Shown here piece after piece: positions 8,487 to 22,648 of a stretch of DNA of 64,000 nucleotides. Source of the DNA: Fundidesulfovibrio soli (lineage in GTDB: Bacteria > Desulfobacterota > Desulfovibrionia > Desulfovibrionales > Desulfovibrionaceae); the NCBI RefSeq assembly GCF_022808695.1, contig NZ_JAKZKW010000018.1:1-64000 (forward strand). The letters are read 5' to 3'. Position 1 is the first letter of the stretch, and every line of letters begins with the position of its first letter. A program made the position numbers and the translations under genes. The notes under the pieces were generated by a model. It was given only the letters and a program-made list of their open reading frames with translations. It had not been told where the DNA came from and ran no database searches.

Positions 8487-9653
8487 CTACTCGGAGACGA
8501 TGCGCTCCTGCGCTTCGGTCAGCATAAACTCGCCGCGCTCGATCTTGGCCTTGAGCAGCTCGGCGATCTCCAGGGAGAGGGCGTAGCTGGTCAGGGGCAC
8601 GGTGCGCACGGTCTGATCGTTGACCTTGATCTCGCCGCTCTTGAGCTCCTCGAAGGTGGGCTGGGCCAGCACGTTGTTGATGCCGGCCTGGTAATCGTGC
8701 CCGTAGTCGCGCACGGGCATGGTGATGTCCGCGTCGCTGACGCCGGTGAAGAAGGCCATGTCCTCGTCCAGGATGGGGATGGGGATGCCCACGCCCACCG
8801 AGAGCGAGCAGCCGTAGCCCAGGATGGAGACGCCGCGCACCCACTTGGCGTCCATGCCCGCCTTCATGTCGCCCTTGAGCATCAGGGTGCCCGAGGCGGT
8901 CAGCGGGATGCCCCGCTCGTTGCGCGCGGGCTTGGGGTTGTGCTGCGTGCCCGCGCCGATCACCCAGCCCGTGCCGCCGCCCATCCAGATCTTGGTGCCC
9001 AGGCCTATGGTGCGCAGGTAGGGGTCGTTGAACAGGGGCGAGAGCTGGCCCGCGGTGGCGTAGTTGGCGTTGCGCATGCCGGGCTTGAGCGGGCCCATGT
9101 AGGTGTAGGCCACGGCGCTGCCCGTGTTCACGGCCACGTTGTAGCTCTGGTAGCAGTTGCGGGGGTTGAGCAGCTGGGCGTACTTGAGGTCCGCCAGGGT
9201 GACGGACTTGTCCAGCTCGCGCCTGGGATAGCAGTCCGTGCCGTAGGCCAGGGCCTTGAGGCGCACGGCCTTGCCGCGCAGCAGGTCCTCGATGACGTGG
9301 CCGCCGCCGTAGGTGAAGCGCCCGGGGTGGACCTTGTTCAGGGGGTCGTCCGCGCGGGGCTCGGTGCAGCCCAGGTAGGCGTCCACGGCGGCCAGGCCCG
9401 CATAGCAGGGCACGTCGTTGAGCCACACCTGCGAGGCCTTGATCACCGGGGGCTCCTGCCCGAAGTTGAAGAGCATTCCCGAGGAGCACATGGGCGAGAA
9501 GGTGCCCGTGGTCACCACGTCCACTTCCTTGGCCGCCGCGGTCTTGCCTTTGGAGCGCACCAGGTCCACCATCTCCTCGGCCGTGAGGATGACGGCTTTT
9601 CCCTTTTTGATGCGCTGGTTGATCTCCGCTATGGTTTTCGTAGGCTGGGCCAT
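8487..9653 (-). CDS. homocysteine biosynthesis protein (DUF39/HcyBio)
   Basis: A 388-aa protein of the DUF39 family. In methanogens and Desulfovibrio, genetics links this family to a sulfide-dependent route that makes homocysteine from aspartate semialdehyde, bypassing the homoserine-activation pathway. Recognisable segments include TTGTFSPMCSSG near the N-terminus, the Gly-rich GTKIWMGGGTGWVIGAG, and several conserved Cys (NDVPCYAG, LGCTEP, GTDCYP, NCYQSYN, YGCSLSVG). The start at 9653 follows GGAGG by 8 bases. The usual partners (a ferredoxin/NIL-type protein) are not next to it. It diverges from dnaA across about 158 bp. Confidence 0.85.
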   Translation of the reverse strand: MAQPTKTIAEINQRIKKGKAVILTAEEMVDLVRSKGKTAAAKEVDVVTTGTFSPMCSSGMLFNFGQEPPVIKASQVWLNDVPCYAGLAAVDAYLGCTEPRADDPLNKVHPGRFTYGGGHVIEDLLRGKAVRLKALAYGTDCYPRRELDKSVTLADLKYAQLLNPRNCYQSYNVAVNTGSAVAYTYMGPLKPGMRNANYATAGQLSPLFNDPYLRTIGLGTKIWMGGGTGWVIGAGTQHNPKPARNERGIPLTASGTLMLKGDMKAGMDAKWVRGVSILGYGCSLSVGVGIPIPILDEDMAFFTGVSDADITMPVRDYGHDYQAGINNVLAQPTFEELKSGEIKVNDQTVRTVPLTSYALSLEIAELLKAKIERGEFMLTEAQERIVSE

Positions 9654-9811
9654 GCCGCTTGCCTCCATTGGAATCTTAAAATGAGGGGGGATCATGTCCA
9701 AAATCGCGACGCTTGGCAATGGCCACCGGGCGTCCGCCCGCCGGATGTTGCGGTCCGGCCGGGATTGGACTAGGGCCTAGGCGTCCCCAACGCCGCTCCC
9801 CCGGTACGCCC

Positions 9812-11116
9812 GTGCTCAAGAACACGCTCCGCAGCCATCTTTCGCAGTTTGTCACCGAGGCCGACCTCCAGCGCTGGTTCGACCCCTTGGAACTGCTGCA
9901 CGACAAGGACTCCTCCGAAGTGGTGGTGGAGTTCCCCCACGCCTATTTCGCCCAGTGGTTCGACGCACGCGTCAAGGAACACTTCGAGAAGCAGCTCGGC
10001 CTGCTCATGGGCCAGGGCTGCGTGCTGCGCTACCGCAGCCGTACCAGGGACCAGGCGCTGGACGCCTCCATGCCCAGGCCCCAGCCCGTCAGCGTGGATT
10101 TCCCCTTCGGCCACGAATACACTTTCGAGCAGTTCTTCACCAACCACAAGAACCTGTTCCCCCTGGCCTCCGCCAAGGACATCTCCCGGACCCGCGAAGC
10201 CAAGTTCAACCCGCTCATCATCCAGGGCGAACCCGGCACGGGCAAGACCCACCTCATGCGCTGCATGGCCAACGAGGTGAGCAAGGCCGTGGACAAGAAG
10301 CTCATTTTCGTGGGCGATATGGACGAGTTGGCCGAACTGTACACCTCCGGCCACAGGCAAGGGCAGAGCGTGCGCTCCGCGCTTGCCTCCTGCCGGGCCT
10401 TCTTCCTGGACGACCTGCACCGCCTGGAGGACTACCCCCTGCTGGCTTCGGAGCTTCTGAGCCTGTTCAACGCCTTCACCAACGACAGGAGCCTCATGGT
10501 CTTCACCACGGCGGCCCCCCTGGCCGCCTGCGGTGGAATGCCCGCTGAGCTGCGCACCCGCCTCGAGAGCGGGCTCATGGTGCAGCTGGCTCCGCCCGAC
10601 CTGGACGTGCGCATGAAGTACGTCCAGGACCGCTGCCAGAAGAAGCAGCTCCAGCTGAGCAAATCCCAGATGCTCACCCTGGCCCAGAGCCACCGGGACT
10701 TCCGCAGCCTGCTCGGGGTGCTCAACAAATTCCAGGCCTTCCGCGAGCTGTTGAAGCGCGACATATCGGACGCGATCTTCGAAAACATCCTGGGCCGCTC
10801 CAAGACGGCAAAGGCGGCAAAGGCCACCCCGGATTCCATCCTGGAGCTGGTGGCCGAGCGCTTCAAGGTGGACAAGCGCGACCTGCTCGGGTCCAGGCGC
10901 ACCAAGGATCTGGTCCTGGCCCGGCAGATCGCCATGCTGCTCTGCCGGGAGGAGCTGGGCCTCTCCTACCCGGCCCTGGGCAAACTCTTCGGCGGGAAGG
11001 ATCACTCCACGGTGCTCTACGGCGTCAAAAAAATACATAAATTACAAAACGATAGTAACGATATGAAAAATCTGGTCAACACGCTGCGGAAAAGCTGTCA
11101 GCAAACCAACGCCTGA
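9812..11116 (+). CDS. dnaA: chromosomal replication initiator DnaA
   Basis: AAA+ initiator that binds and opens the origin. In the 434-aa product, Walker A is GEPGTGKTH (139-147), Walker B FLDDLHRL, and the arginine-finger region is LRTRLESGL. The C-terminal domain IV recognition motif reads GGKDHSTV (394-401) where most bacteria have GGRDHTTV, changing two residues in the base-contacting loop. The start is GTG at 9812 (MLKNTLRSHL); the frame extends upstream to 9713 but that part is low-complexity. There is no good Shine-Dalgarno. Gene order dnaA-dnaN-gyrB-gyrA is conserved in many bacteria. Confidence 0.93.
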   Translation: MLKNTLRSHLSQFVTEADLQRWFDPLELLHDKDSSEVVVEFPHAYFAQWFDARVKEHFEKQLGLLMGQGCVLRYRSRTRDQALDASMPRPQPVSVDFPFGHEYTFEQFFTNHKNLFPLASAKDISRTREAKFNPLIIQGEPGTGKTHLMRCMANEVSKAVDKKLIFVGDMDELAELYTSGHRQGQSVRSALASCRAFFLDDLHRLEDYPLLASELLSLFNAFTNDRSLMVFTTAAPLAACGGMPAELRTRLESGLMVQLAPPDLDVRMKYVQDRCQKKQLQLSKSQMLTLAQSHRDFRSLLGVLNKFQAFRELLKRDISDAIFENILGRSKTAKAAKATPDSILELVAERFKVDKRDLLGSRRTKDLVLARQIAMLLCREELGLSYPALGKLFGGKDHSTVLYGVKKIHKLQNDSNDMKNLVNTLRKSCQQTNA

Positions 11117-11941
11117 GCGGGCTTCTGGCGTCGAAAGATGCAGGACGGTTCCTTTCGCGCACCAGAACATTCCTTTTTTTGCTGCATTATTTCGTTATGT
11201 TGGAGTGTTTTCGAACAAGTGCGACCCCTCTACAAAAGCAACTAATTTTTTCAAATCTCCTTGAGTCGTAAGAAGGAATCCCTGTTCCTTTCCCGTGGGA
11301 CGGTCAGACCGGAACCCGGCACGGATTGCTCGAATAGACACCCCAAGATCGGATGCGGCCCGCGCAGGCTGGCCGGACGCAGGGCAGGGCATTCACCAGG
11401 GCTGGCAAGTTCCAGAAGAAGCCCTGCGGTCTCTTGTCCGTAGGCGGGGAGGGCGAGCTCCTGTTGAGGAATTCATACAAGCGCCTGGAAGGAGTGGGAA
11501 AATCAAGAGGGGGGCAGCCATTCCAGCCTGGCAAGGTGCCTTCAGTCCTCCGACGGGTACGTTGTCGGTTTGGATCTCCCGCAGCGACCCTAGCCGGGCA
11601 ATCCGCCATGGAACCCAGGACCTGACCGAGGCCCATGAGGGAGCGTTTTATACGGCCTTTCCAGGGCCTAAGCCCTGGTGAAAACGTCGTGTTGTTTATG
11701 ACATGCCTCCGGCCCGGAGAGTTCCTGAAAAGGCTCCGCGCTCCCGTTTCCGGGGCCGGGGAGGGCGGTCCGCTGGGGCCGGGGCGGGTCATCGCGACGG
11801 GCTGGGCGTGCGGCCCGCAAACCCGCACCATTACTTGATCCACAAGGGCATTGTGCTTTGGTTTTTTTTCCGTATACTCCCGCTTGCCCCAACTATGATC
11901 CAGACAATTCCCGACCATAGCCGCCCAAGGAGATGACCCCA
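11117..11941. other. dnaA-dnaN spacer, probable oriC region
   Basis: About 825 bp without a credible gene. Support for an origin: it lies between dnaA and dnaN, and coding strand switches near here. It contains AT-rich patches (11165-11215 and about 11240-11260) inside otherwise GC-rich sequence. Only one good DnaA-box match is visible, TGATCCACA (11836-11844, 8 of 9 to TTATCCACA), just upstream of the dnaN promoter. No cluster of consensus boxes was found by eye, so the origin assignment rests mainly on context. Several ORFs overlap here on both strands but look like random GC-rich frames. Confidence 0.5.
11851..11878 (+). promoter_or_regulatory. candidate sigma-70 promoter of dnaN
   Basis: TTGTGC (11851-11856) and TATACT (11873-11878) are separated by 16 bases and lie about 65 bases before the dnaN start. 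The -10 element is one base off TATAAT. A near-consensus DnaA box ends 6 bases before the -35, so DnaA could modulate this promoter; that is inference. Confidence 0.5.
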
Positions 11942-15513
<3,572 letters not shown>

Positions 15514-15552
15514 GGTGTGCACGGCGGAGCGGGGCGGAACGGGATGGGAGGA

Positions 15553-15597
15553 GCCTCCGGCGGCCAAAGGGCCTTCGGCCCTCTGGACTCCCTTTTA
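15553..15597 (+). repeat. dispersed intergenic repeat, copy B1 (terminator-like)
   Basis: Starts GCCTCCGGCGGCCAAAGG (15553-15570), continues through a hairpin AGGGCC-TTC-GGCCCT and CTGGACTC, then CCTTTT. The first 38 bases are identical to the copy at 62236. It lies 40 bases after the gyrB stop and reads in gyrB's direction. Confidence 0.75.
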
Positions 15598-15639
15598 GGT
15601 TTTCGCTTCCCTGACTGCGCCCAGAAGATCGAAAGAACG

Positions 15640-15702
15640 TTGTTTTATTAAAACGGGATTCCAAAGGGCGCAGCAGGACTTCGTCCTTTGGCCGCCGGAG
15701 GC
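15640..15702 (-). repeat. dispersed intergenic repeat, copy B2 (inverted partner)
   Basis: CCTTTGGCCGCCGGAGGC (15685-15702) is the reverse complement of the head of copy B1, so the two elements form a long inverted repeat spanning about 150 bp between gyrB and gyrA. On the minus strand the element continues with a small hairpin around GACGAAGTC and ends in GGAATCCCGTTTTAAT. Confidence 0.7.
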
Positions 15703-15756
15703 CCCTCCCAGACCTCTTTCTCAACCTCCGGCACCGAACACCATACGAGGCATCAC

Positions 15757-18228
<2,472 letters not shown>

Positions 18229-18606
18229 ATGGGCCGGAAACTGCTCTATATCGCGTTGGCGGGCGCGGCTGGAACCCTAGCCCGTTTTTTCCTTTCAAAC
18301 GCGGTACAGAGGATTTGTGGGGCCGACTTTTCCTGGGGCACCTGGGCGGTGAACGTGCTCGGGTGCTTCCTGTTCGGCCTGGTCTGGGTGCTCTCGGAGG
18401 AGAGGTTCCTGTTCTCCTCCGAAACCCGGCTCATCGTCCTGGTGGGCTTCATGGGAGCCTTCACCACCTTCTCCACCTACATCTTCGAGAGCGCCGCGTT
18501 CGGTACGGACGGGCAGGTTCTGCGCATGGCCGCGAACCTGCTCGGCCAGAACATCGCCGGGTTCGCCGCCCTTTTCCTGGGCATGGCCAGCGGGAGGATC
18601 GTCTGA
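18229..18606 (+). CDS. crcB: CrcB/Fluc fluoride channel
   Basis: Small four-helix membrane protein that exports fluoride as a dual-topology dimer; 125 aa. The signature GFMGAFTTFSTYIFE (related to the usual GxxGxxTTFSTF) and NVLGCFLFG are present. Its ATG directly abuts the gyrA stop, and the stop overlaps the next start (TGATG), so it is probably co-transcribed. No fluoride riboswitch is possible in the zero-length spacer. Confidence 0.92.
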   Translation: MGRKLLYIALAGAAGTLARFFLSNAVQRICGADFSWGTWAVNVLGCFLFGLVWVLSEERFLFSSETRLIVLVGFMGAFTTFSTYIFESAAFGTDGQVLRMAANLLGQNIAGFAALFLGMASGRIV

Positions 18607-18941
18607 TGCAATGGACCACCCTTGAGCGGCTGCGCATCTACATGGGCGAGAACGACCGCCACGAAGGCAAGCCCACCCACGAGCATCTGGTCCGCCGGGC
18701 CTCGGAGTCTGGCCTGGCCGGAGCCACCGTGCTGCGCGGGATGATGGGCTACGGCGGGCACAAGCAGATCCACACGGCCAAGATCCTGGTTCTTTCTGGC
18801 GAGATGCCCGTGATCGTTGAGATCATCGACAGGGCCGGCAAGCTGGAAGATTTCTGCCGGGAGAACGAAGCCGCGCTTTCAACTGTGCTCGTTACGCGCG
18901 ACAGCGTCTCGGCCTGGGTGCGTGAGCAGTCGGGGGACTAA
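18606..18941 (+). CDS. DUF190 family protein
   Basis: A 111-aa soluble protein of the DUF190 family (PII-like ferredoxin fold), which is often encoded beside CrcB. Recognisable segments are LRIYMGENDR at the start and ASESGLAGATVLRGMMGYG in the middle. The start at 18606 shares one base with the crcB stop. Role unknown but the pairing suggests fluoride handling or its regulation. Its stop overlaps the stop of the convergent SemiSWEET gene by 4 bp. Confidence 0.87.
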   Translation: MQWTTLERLRIYMGENDRHEGKPTHEHLVRRASESGLAGATVLRGMMGYGGHKQIHTAKILVLSGEMPVIVEIIDRAGKLEDFCRENEAALSTVLVTRDSVSAWVREQSGD

Positions 18942-19225
18942 GTATCGCCGGATGTGCGCTGATCCCTCCCGAAGCGCACTTTCATGGCCATGATGGCCAA
19001 TGTGAGCACGAGGCTCACGCCGTTGGCGGCCATGACCGCGATCGAGTCGATGACCACCCCGTAGAGGAGCCAGAGCGCCACCCCGGAACAGAGCAGAACG
19101 TACATCCGCAGGGAGATGTCCGACACGGAGCGCGAACGCCAGGTGTGCAGCACCTGCGGCAAATATGACGCGGTGGTCAGACAACCCGCCGCGATGCCCA
19201 ACCCCTCCTGAAACAGCTTTTCCAC
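18938..19225 (-). CDS. SemiSWEET-type transporter
   Basis: Half-size SWEET sugar transporter with three transmembrane helices, working as a dimer. The 95-aa chain has the PQ-loop motif TASYLPQVLHTWR and the SVSDISLRMY segment typical of SemiSWEETs. The start is GTG at 19225 because GGGGAGG lies 6 bases upstream; the longer ATG frame to 19261 lacks a site. The gene is convergent with DUF190 and diverges from coaBC by 49 bp. Confidence 0.85.
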   Translation of the reverse strand: MEKLFQEGLGIAAGCLTTASYLPQVLHTWRSRSVSDISLRMYVLLCSGVALWLLYGVVIDSIAVMAANGVSLVLTLAIMAMKVRFGRDQRTSGDT

Positions 19226-19274
19226 CGACAACCTCCCCTTTGACAGCTCTTCCAACCTCATTCATGATCGGCCC

Positions 19275-20513
19275 ATGCTGCCACACCATCTGAAATTCAC
19301 CGTGCATCACGGCGAGCGCGTGCACCTGGGAGTAACCGGGAGCATCGCAGCGTACAAGTCCCTTGAGCTGCTGCGCATCCTGGGCGAGCTGGAACTCATC
19401 GTGAGCGTGACGCTCACTGAGGCGGCCACGCGCTTCATCACCCCGCTGAGTTTCGAATCCCTGGGCGCGAGCCATGTCTATTCCGGCATGTGGAACGGGT
19501 CCGACAGCGCCTTCGGCCATCTGGAGCCCTCCCAGGAGGCCCGGTGCATGGTCATCGCCCCGGCCACCGCGAACACCATCGCCAAGCTGGCCCACGGGCT
19601 CGCCGACGAGCTCCTCTCCACGCAGGCCCTGGCTTTCGCCGGGCCCATGCTGGTAGCCCCGGCCATGAACCCGCGCCTCTGGGACGCCAAGCCCACCCAG
19701 CATAACCTGGCCATGTTGCGGGACCGCGGCGTGACCGTCATCGAGCCCGAGTGCGGCCAGATGGCTTGCGGCGAAACGGGCAAAGGGCGCATGCCCAACC
19801 CCCACGACATCGCCGCGCAGGTGCTCAAGGCCATGACCAATCCCGACATGGCGGGCTCCCGCGTGCTGGTTTCGCTTGGGCCCACGCGCGAATTCTTCGA
19901 CCCCGCCAGATACTGGTCCAACCCCTCCACCGGGCTCATGGGCGCCGCCCTGGCCATGGCCGCCTGGCTTCGCGGCGCGGACGTCACAGTCGTGCACGGG
20001 CCAGTGGACATCTGGCTGCCCGGCAGCATCAGGCGCATCGCCGTGCGGACCGCGCAGGAGATGTTCGATGCCTGCACAGGCATCTGGAGCCGGCAGGACT
20101 ACGGCATCATGACCGCGGCGGTCTCCGATTTCTCGCCTGTTCCCTACGGCAATGAGAAGTTCAAAAAGCGCAGCATGGAATCTGACGAGATCATGATCCC
20201 CTTCAGGACCAATCCCGACATCCTGCGCACCCTCGGGGCCAACAAGGCGGAGGGGCAGAGGCTGATGGGCTTCTGCGCCGAGACCTCGGACCTGGCCCGC
20301 TACGCCTCCATGAAGCTCAAGGAGAAAAACTGCGACATGATGGTGGCCAACTCCATCGCTGTCACGGGCCCTGACGCTTCCAGCGGCTTCGCCGCCAAGA
20401 CCAATCAGGTGCTCGTGGTGGATTCCGTCGGCCGCAGCGAGCAGTGGCCCACACTGACCAAGACGGAAGTTGCCTGGAGGCTCCTGGAATGGATGACACA
20501 ACTTTTGCCCTGA
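19275..20513 (+). CDS. coaBC: CoaBC: phosphopantothenoylcysteine decarboxylase / phosphopantothenate-cysteine ligase
   Basis: Bifunctional enzyme of coenzyme A synthesis. The 412-aa chain begins with a flavin-binding CoaC domain: GVTGSIAAYKSLEL, the substrate motif PAMN, and the flexible-flap Cys in GQMACGETGKGRM. The CoaB half starts near LVSLGPTREFFDPARYWSN and has TAAVSDFSP and the Lys-rich NEKFKKRS. Length and order match family norms. The start has no obvious SD. The next gene overlaps its end by 25 bp. Confidence 0.93.
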   Translation: MLPHHLKFTVHHGERVHLGVTGSIAAYKSLELLRILGELELIVSVTLTEAATRFITPLSFESLGASHVYSGMWNGSDSAFGHLEPSQEARCMVIAPATANTIAKLAHGLADELLSTQALAFAGPMLVAPAMNPRLWDAKPTQHNLAMLRDRGVTVIEPECGQMACGETGKGRMPNPHDIAAQVLKAMTNPDMAGSRVLVSLGPTREFFDPARYWSNPSTGLMGAALAMAAWLRGADVTVVHGPVDIWLPGSIRRIAVRTAQEMFDACTGIWSRQDYGIMTAAVSDFSPVPYGNEKFKKRSMESDEIMIPFRTNPDILRTLGANKAEGQRLMGFCAETSDLARYASMKLKEKNCDMMVANSIAVTGPDASSGFAAKTNQVLVVDSVGRSEQWPTLTKTEVAWRLLEWMTQLLP

Positions 20514-21100
20514 GCGGCCCTTATCGGGTGCTGCACCAGGCAGGCATCCGGTACCTGCTGCCAGGGCAGCCGCCTCAAAAGACGCCCGTCGCATCCCCTG
20601 AATCTGTGTCCGACAATGATGTTCGGCCTAATGCGCCTTCCGCTCAGACCGTGCCTTTCGAGTCGCCTTGGACCGAGCTGCTGGCCAAAGTACCGCCTTC
20701 CCCCGTCTTTTTGTTCACCTACAAGACCCTCGGCTCCGATTTGACCGGAAGTGGCTCTACCCAGCGCTCGTCCCTGTGGCGCTCCCTGATAGGCGCCTTG
20801 AGCCTGCCGCGCGGGAGCGTTGGTTTCTGGCCATGCCTGCTCCCCGGAATGGAGGGGGCGGATGCCCCTGCGCCCCAGTTCGCCGAAGGCCTGCGCCGCA
20901 TCGCACCGAGGTTTCTTGTTGAATTCGCCCCGGAAGGGGAGGGCGGGTTCACGCGCTGCAGCCTGTCGGATCCCAACGCTGCTTCGGGGTTGAACATTTC
21001 ATATTTCCTGGCGCCTTCCCCGGAAGAGCTGTTGCTTTCCGGCCCTGAGGGCTGCAACACCATGGCCCGTCAACTTCTGGAGCTCATGCAAGCAGGCTGA
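20489..21100 (+). CDS. hypothetical protein downstream of coaBC
   Basis: A 203-aa protein with no recognised family, signal peptide or membrane helix. It has a Pro/Ser-rich low-complexity middle (residues 30-60) and a C-terminal half with hydrophobic strands ([26 protein letters not shown]). The start at 20489 follows GGAGG by 8 bases and lies inside coaBC, so it is translationally coupled. Its usual partner and role are unknown. Confidence 0.7.
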   Translation: MDDTTFALSGPYRVLHQAGIRYLLPGQPPQKTPVASPESVSDNDVRPNAPSAQTVPFESPWTELLAKVPPSPVFLFTYKTLGSDLTGSGSTQRSSLWRSLIGALSLPRGSVGFWPCLLPGMEGADAPAPQFAEGLRRIAPRFLVEFAPEGEGGFTRCSLSDPNAASGLNISYFLAPSPEELLLSGPEGCNTMARQLLELMQAG

Positions 21101-21218
21101 CAGCCCAAGGCTTGACAAACCCGCACCCCCCTCATTACCAGCACTGCATTCCACAAGAACTGCAAAAGGCCCATTCGCTCACGCACACGCCACGCCATAT
21201 CACACCGAAGGATCGTTC

Positions 21219-22226
21219 ATGAAATTCCTCATTACCGGAGCGGCCGGATTCATTGGTTTCCATCTTTCCCGGCGGCTTCTCGGCATGGGACACACGGTTG
21301 TCGGGCTGGACAATCTCAATCCCTACTATTCGGTGGCCCTGAAGAAGGACCGCCTGAAGATCCTCCAGCAATCCGAACAATTCACCTTCGTGAAGGCGGA
21401 CCTCTCCGACCAGGAAGCCATCAGCTCCCTGTTCTCCACCAACCAGTTCACCCATGTGGTCAACCTGGCTGCCCAGGCGGGCGTGCGCTACAGCCTTGAG
21501 AACCCCATGGCCTACGTGCAGTCCAACATCGTGGGCTTCACCAACCTGCTGGAAGGCTGCCGCCACAACAACGTGAAGCACTTCGTGTTCGCCTCCTCCA
21601 GCTCGGTGTACGGGCTGAACACGAACATGCCGTTCTCGGTGCACAACAACGTGGACCACCCCATCAGCCTGTACGCGGCCTCCAAAAAGTCCAACGAGCT
21701 GATGGCCCACTCCTACAGCTACCTGTACGGGCTGCCCTGCACCGGCCTGCGCTTCTTCACCGTGTACGGCCCCTGGGGCCGCCCGGACATGGCCCTGTTC
21801 CTCTTCACCAAGGCAATCCTTGAGGACCAGCCCATCCAGGTTTTCAACCACGGCAAGATGCGCCGGGACTTCACCTACATCGACGACATCGTGGAAGGCG
21901 TGGTGCGCGTCACGCAGCACATCCCCACCGCCAACCCCAAGTGGGACAGCAACAACCCTGATCCCGGCACCAGCGTCTGCCCCTACAAGATCTACAACAT
22001 CGGCAACAACAACATCGTCGAGCTGTCCGCCTATATCGAGGCCATCGAGAAGGCGCTCGGCAAACAGGCCAAGAAGATCATGCTCCCCATGCAGCCCGGC
22101 GATGTTCCCGCCACGTTCGCCAATGTGGACGACCTCATCGAGGACGTGGACTTCCGTCCCTCTACGAGCATTGAATACGGCATTTCTCGATTCATTGAGT
22201 GGTACAGGGAGTACTACAAGGCCTGA
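21219..22226 (+). CDS. NAD-dependent epimerase, UDP-glucuronate 4-epimerase type
   Basis: Extended short-chain dehydrogenase, 335 aa, predicted to interconvert UDP-glucuronate and UDP-galacturonate for surface polysaccharide. The NAD-binding motif [10 protein letters not shown] is at residues 7-16, the catalytic Tyr152 and Lys156 are in YAASKKSNE, and the Ser cluster SSSSVYG precedes them. The sequence [13 protein letters not shown] and [14 protein letters not shown] are typical of this subgroup. AAGGA stands 7 bases before the ATG. It is probably monocistronic. Confidence 0.87.
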   Translation: MKFLITGAAGFIGFHLSRRLLGMGHTVVGLDNLNPYYSVALKKDRLKILQQSEQFTFVKADLSDQEAISSLFSTNQFTHVVNLAAQAGVRYSLENPMAYVQSNIVGFTNLLEGCRHNNVKHFVFASSSSVYGLNTNMPFSVHNNVDHPISLYAASKKSNELMAHSYSYLYGLPCTGLRFFTVYGPWGRPDMALFLFTKAILEDQPIQVFNHGKMRRDFTYIDDIVEGVVRVTQHIPTANPKWDSNNPDPGTSVCPYKIYNIGNNNIVELSAYIEAIEKALGKQAKKIMLPMQPGDVPATFANVDDLIEDVDFRPSTSIEYGISRFIEWYREYYKA

Positions 22227-22310
22227 TTCTATTGACAGCGTGGCGTGCGTTCCTTACGACTTCAAAGAATTTCAACTCACCCCCCAACGACCACAATAAA
22301 GGTAATGGAG

Positions 22311-22601
22311 ATGGATTTCAGCGCGTTGAAAGCCTCGATGGATGAGACCTTTCAGAAAATTCTGGATTTGACCCAGGACGGGCAGATGCCCGACGAAAAA
22401 CTCGCCAATCAGTTCGCCCGCCTCACCACCCAGTTGCACATGCAGGCTGACGAAGCCTGGGCTGGTGAAGCTGAAGATTTCGCCCATCTTGCCAACCAAC
22501 TGCTCCAGGCCGTGAAAAAGGGCAAACGCGAAGATTCTATCCGCCTTGTGGATTCCCTTCAGGACGCCCAGGACTACTGCCATCGGACCTACAAATCCTA
22601 G
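22311..22601 (+). CDS. small helical protein, XXXCH-like
   Basis: A 96-aa acidic, mainly helical protein (MDFSALKASMDETFQKILDL). Its C-terminal DAQDYCHRTY resembles the conserved xxxCH motif of small proteins found in Desulfovibrionales; this assignment is from memory and tentative. AAAGG sits 8 bases before the ATG at 22311; an alternative ATG is at 22305. The stop is 2 bases before the parS palindrome, so it sits directly upstream of parAB. Confidence 0.7.
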   Translation: MDFSALKASMDETFQKILDLTQDGQMPDEKLANQFARLTTQLHMQADEAWAGEAEDFAHLANQLLQAVKKGKREDSIRLVDSLQDAQDYCHRTYKS

Positions 22602-22621
22602 ATTGTTTCACGTGAAACAAT
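22602..22621. promoter_or_regulatory. parS centromere site
   Basis: Contains the classic 16-bp parS, TGTTTCACGTGAAACA (22604-22619), without a mismatch and embedded in a 20-bp perfect palindrome. It is the ParB loading site and lies 28 bp upstream of parA, about 12.8 kb from dnaA, consistent with an origin-proximal location. Confidence 0.95.
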
Positions 22622-22648
22622 CCGGGTGACTACCGGAGGATCGGTGCT

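Noticed and set aside
21112-21140. TTGACA upstream of the epimerase gene as a promoter
   Set aside because: The -35 is perfect but no acceptable -10 lies 16-18 bases downstream (TTACCA at best).
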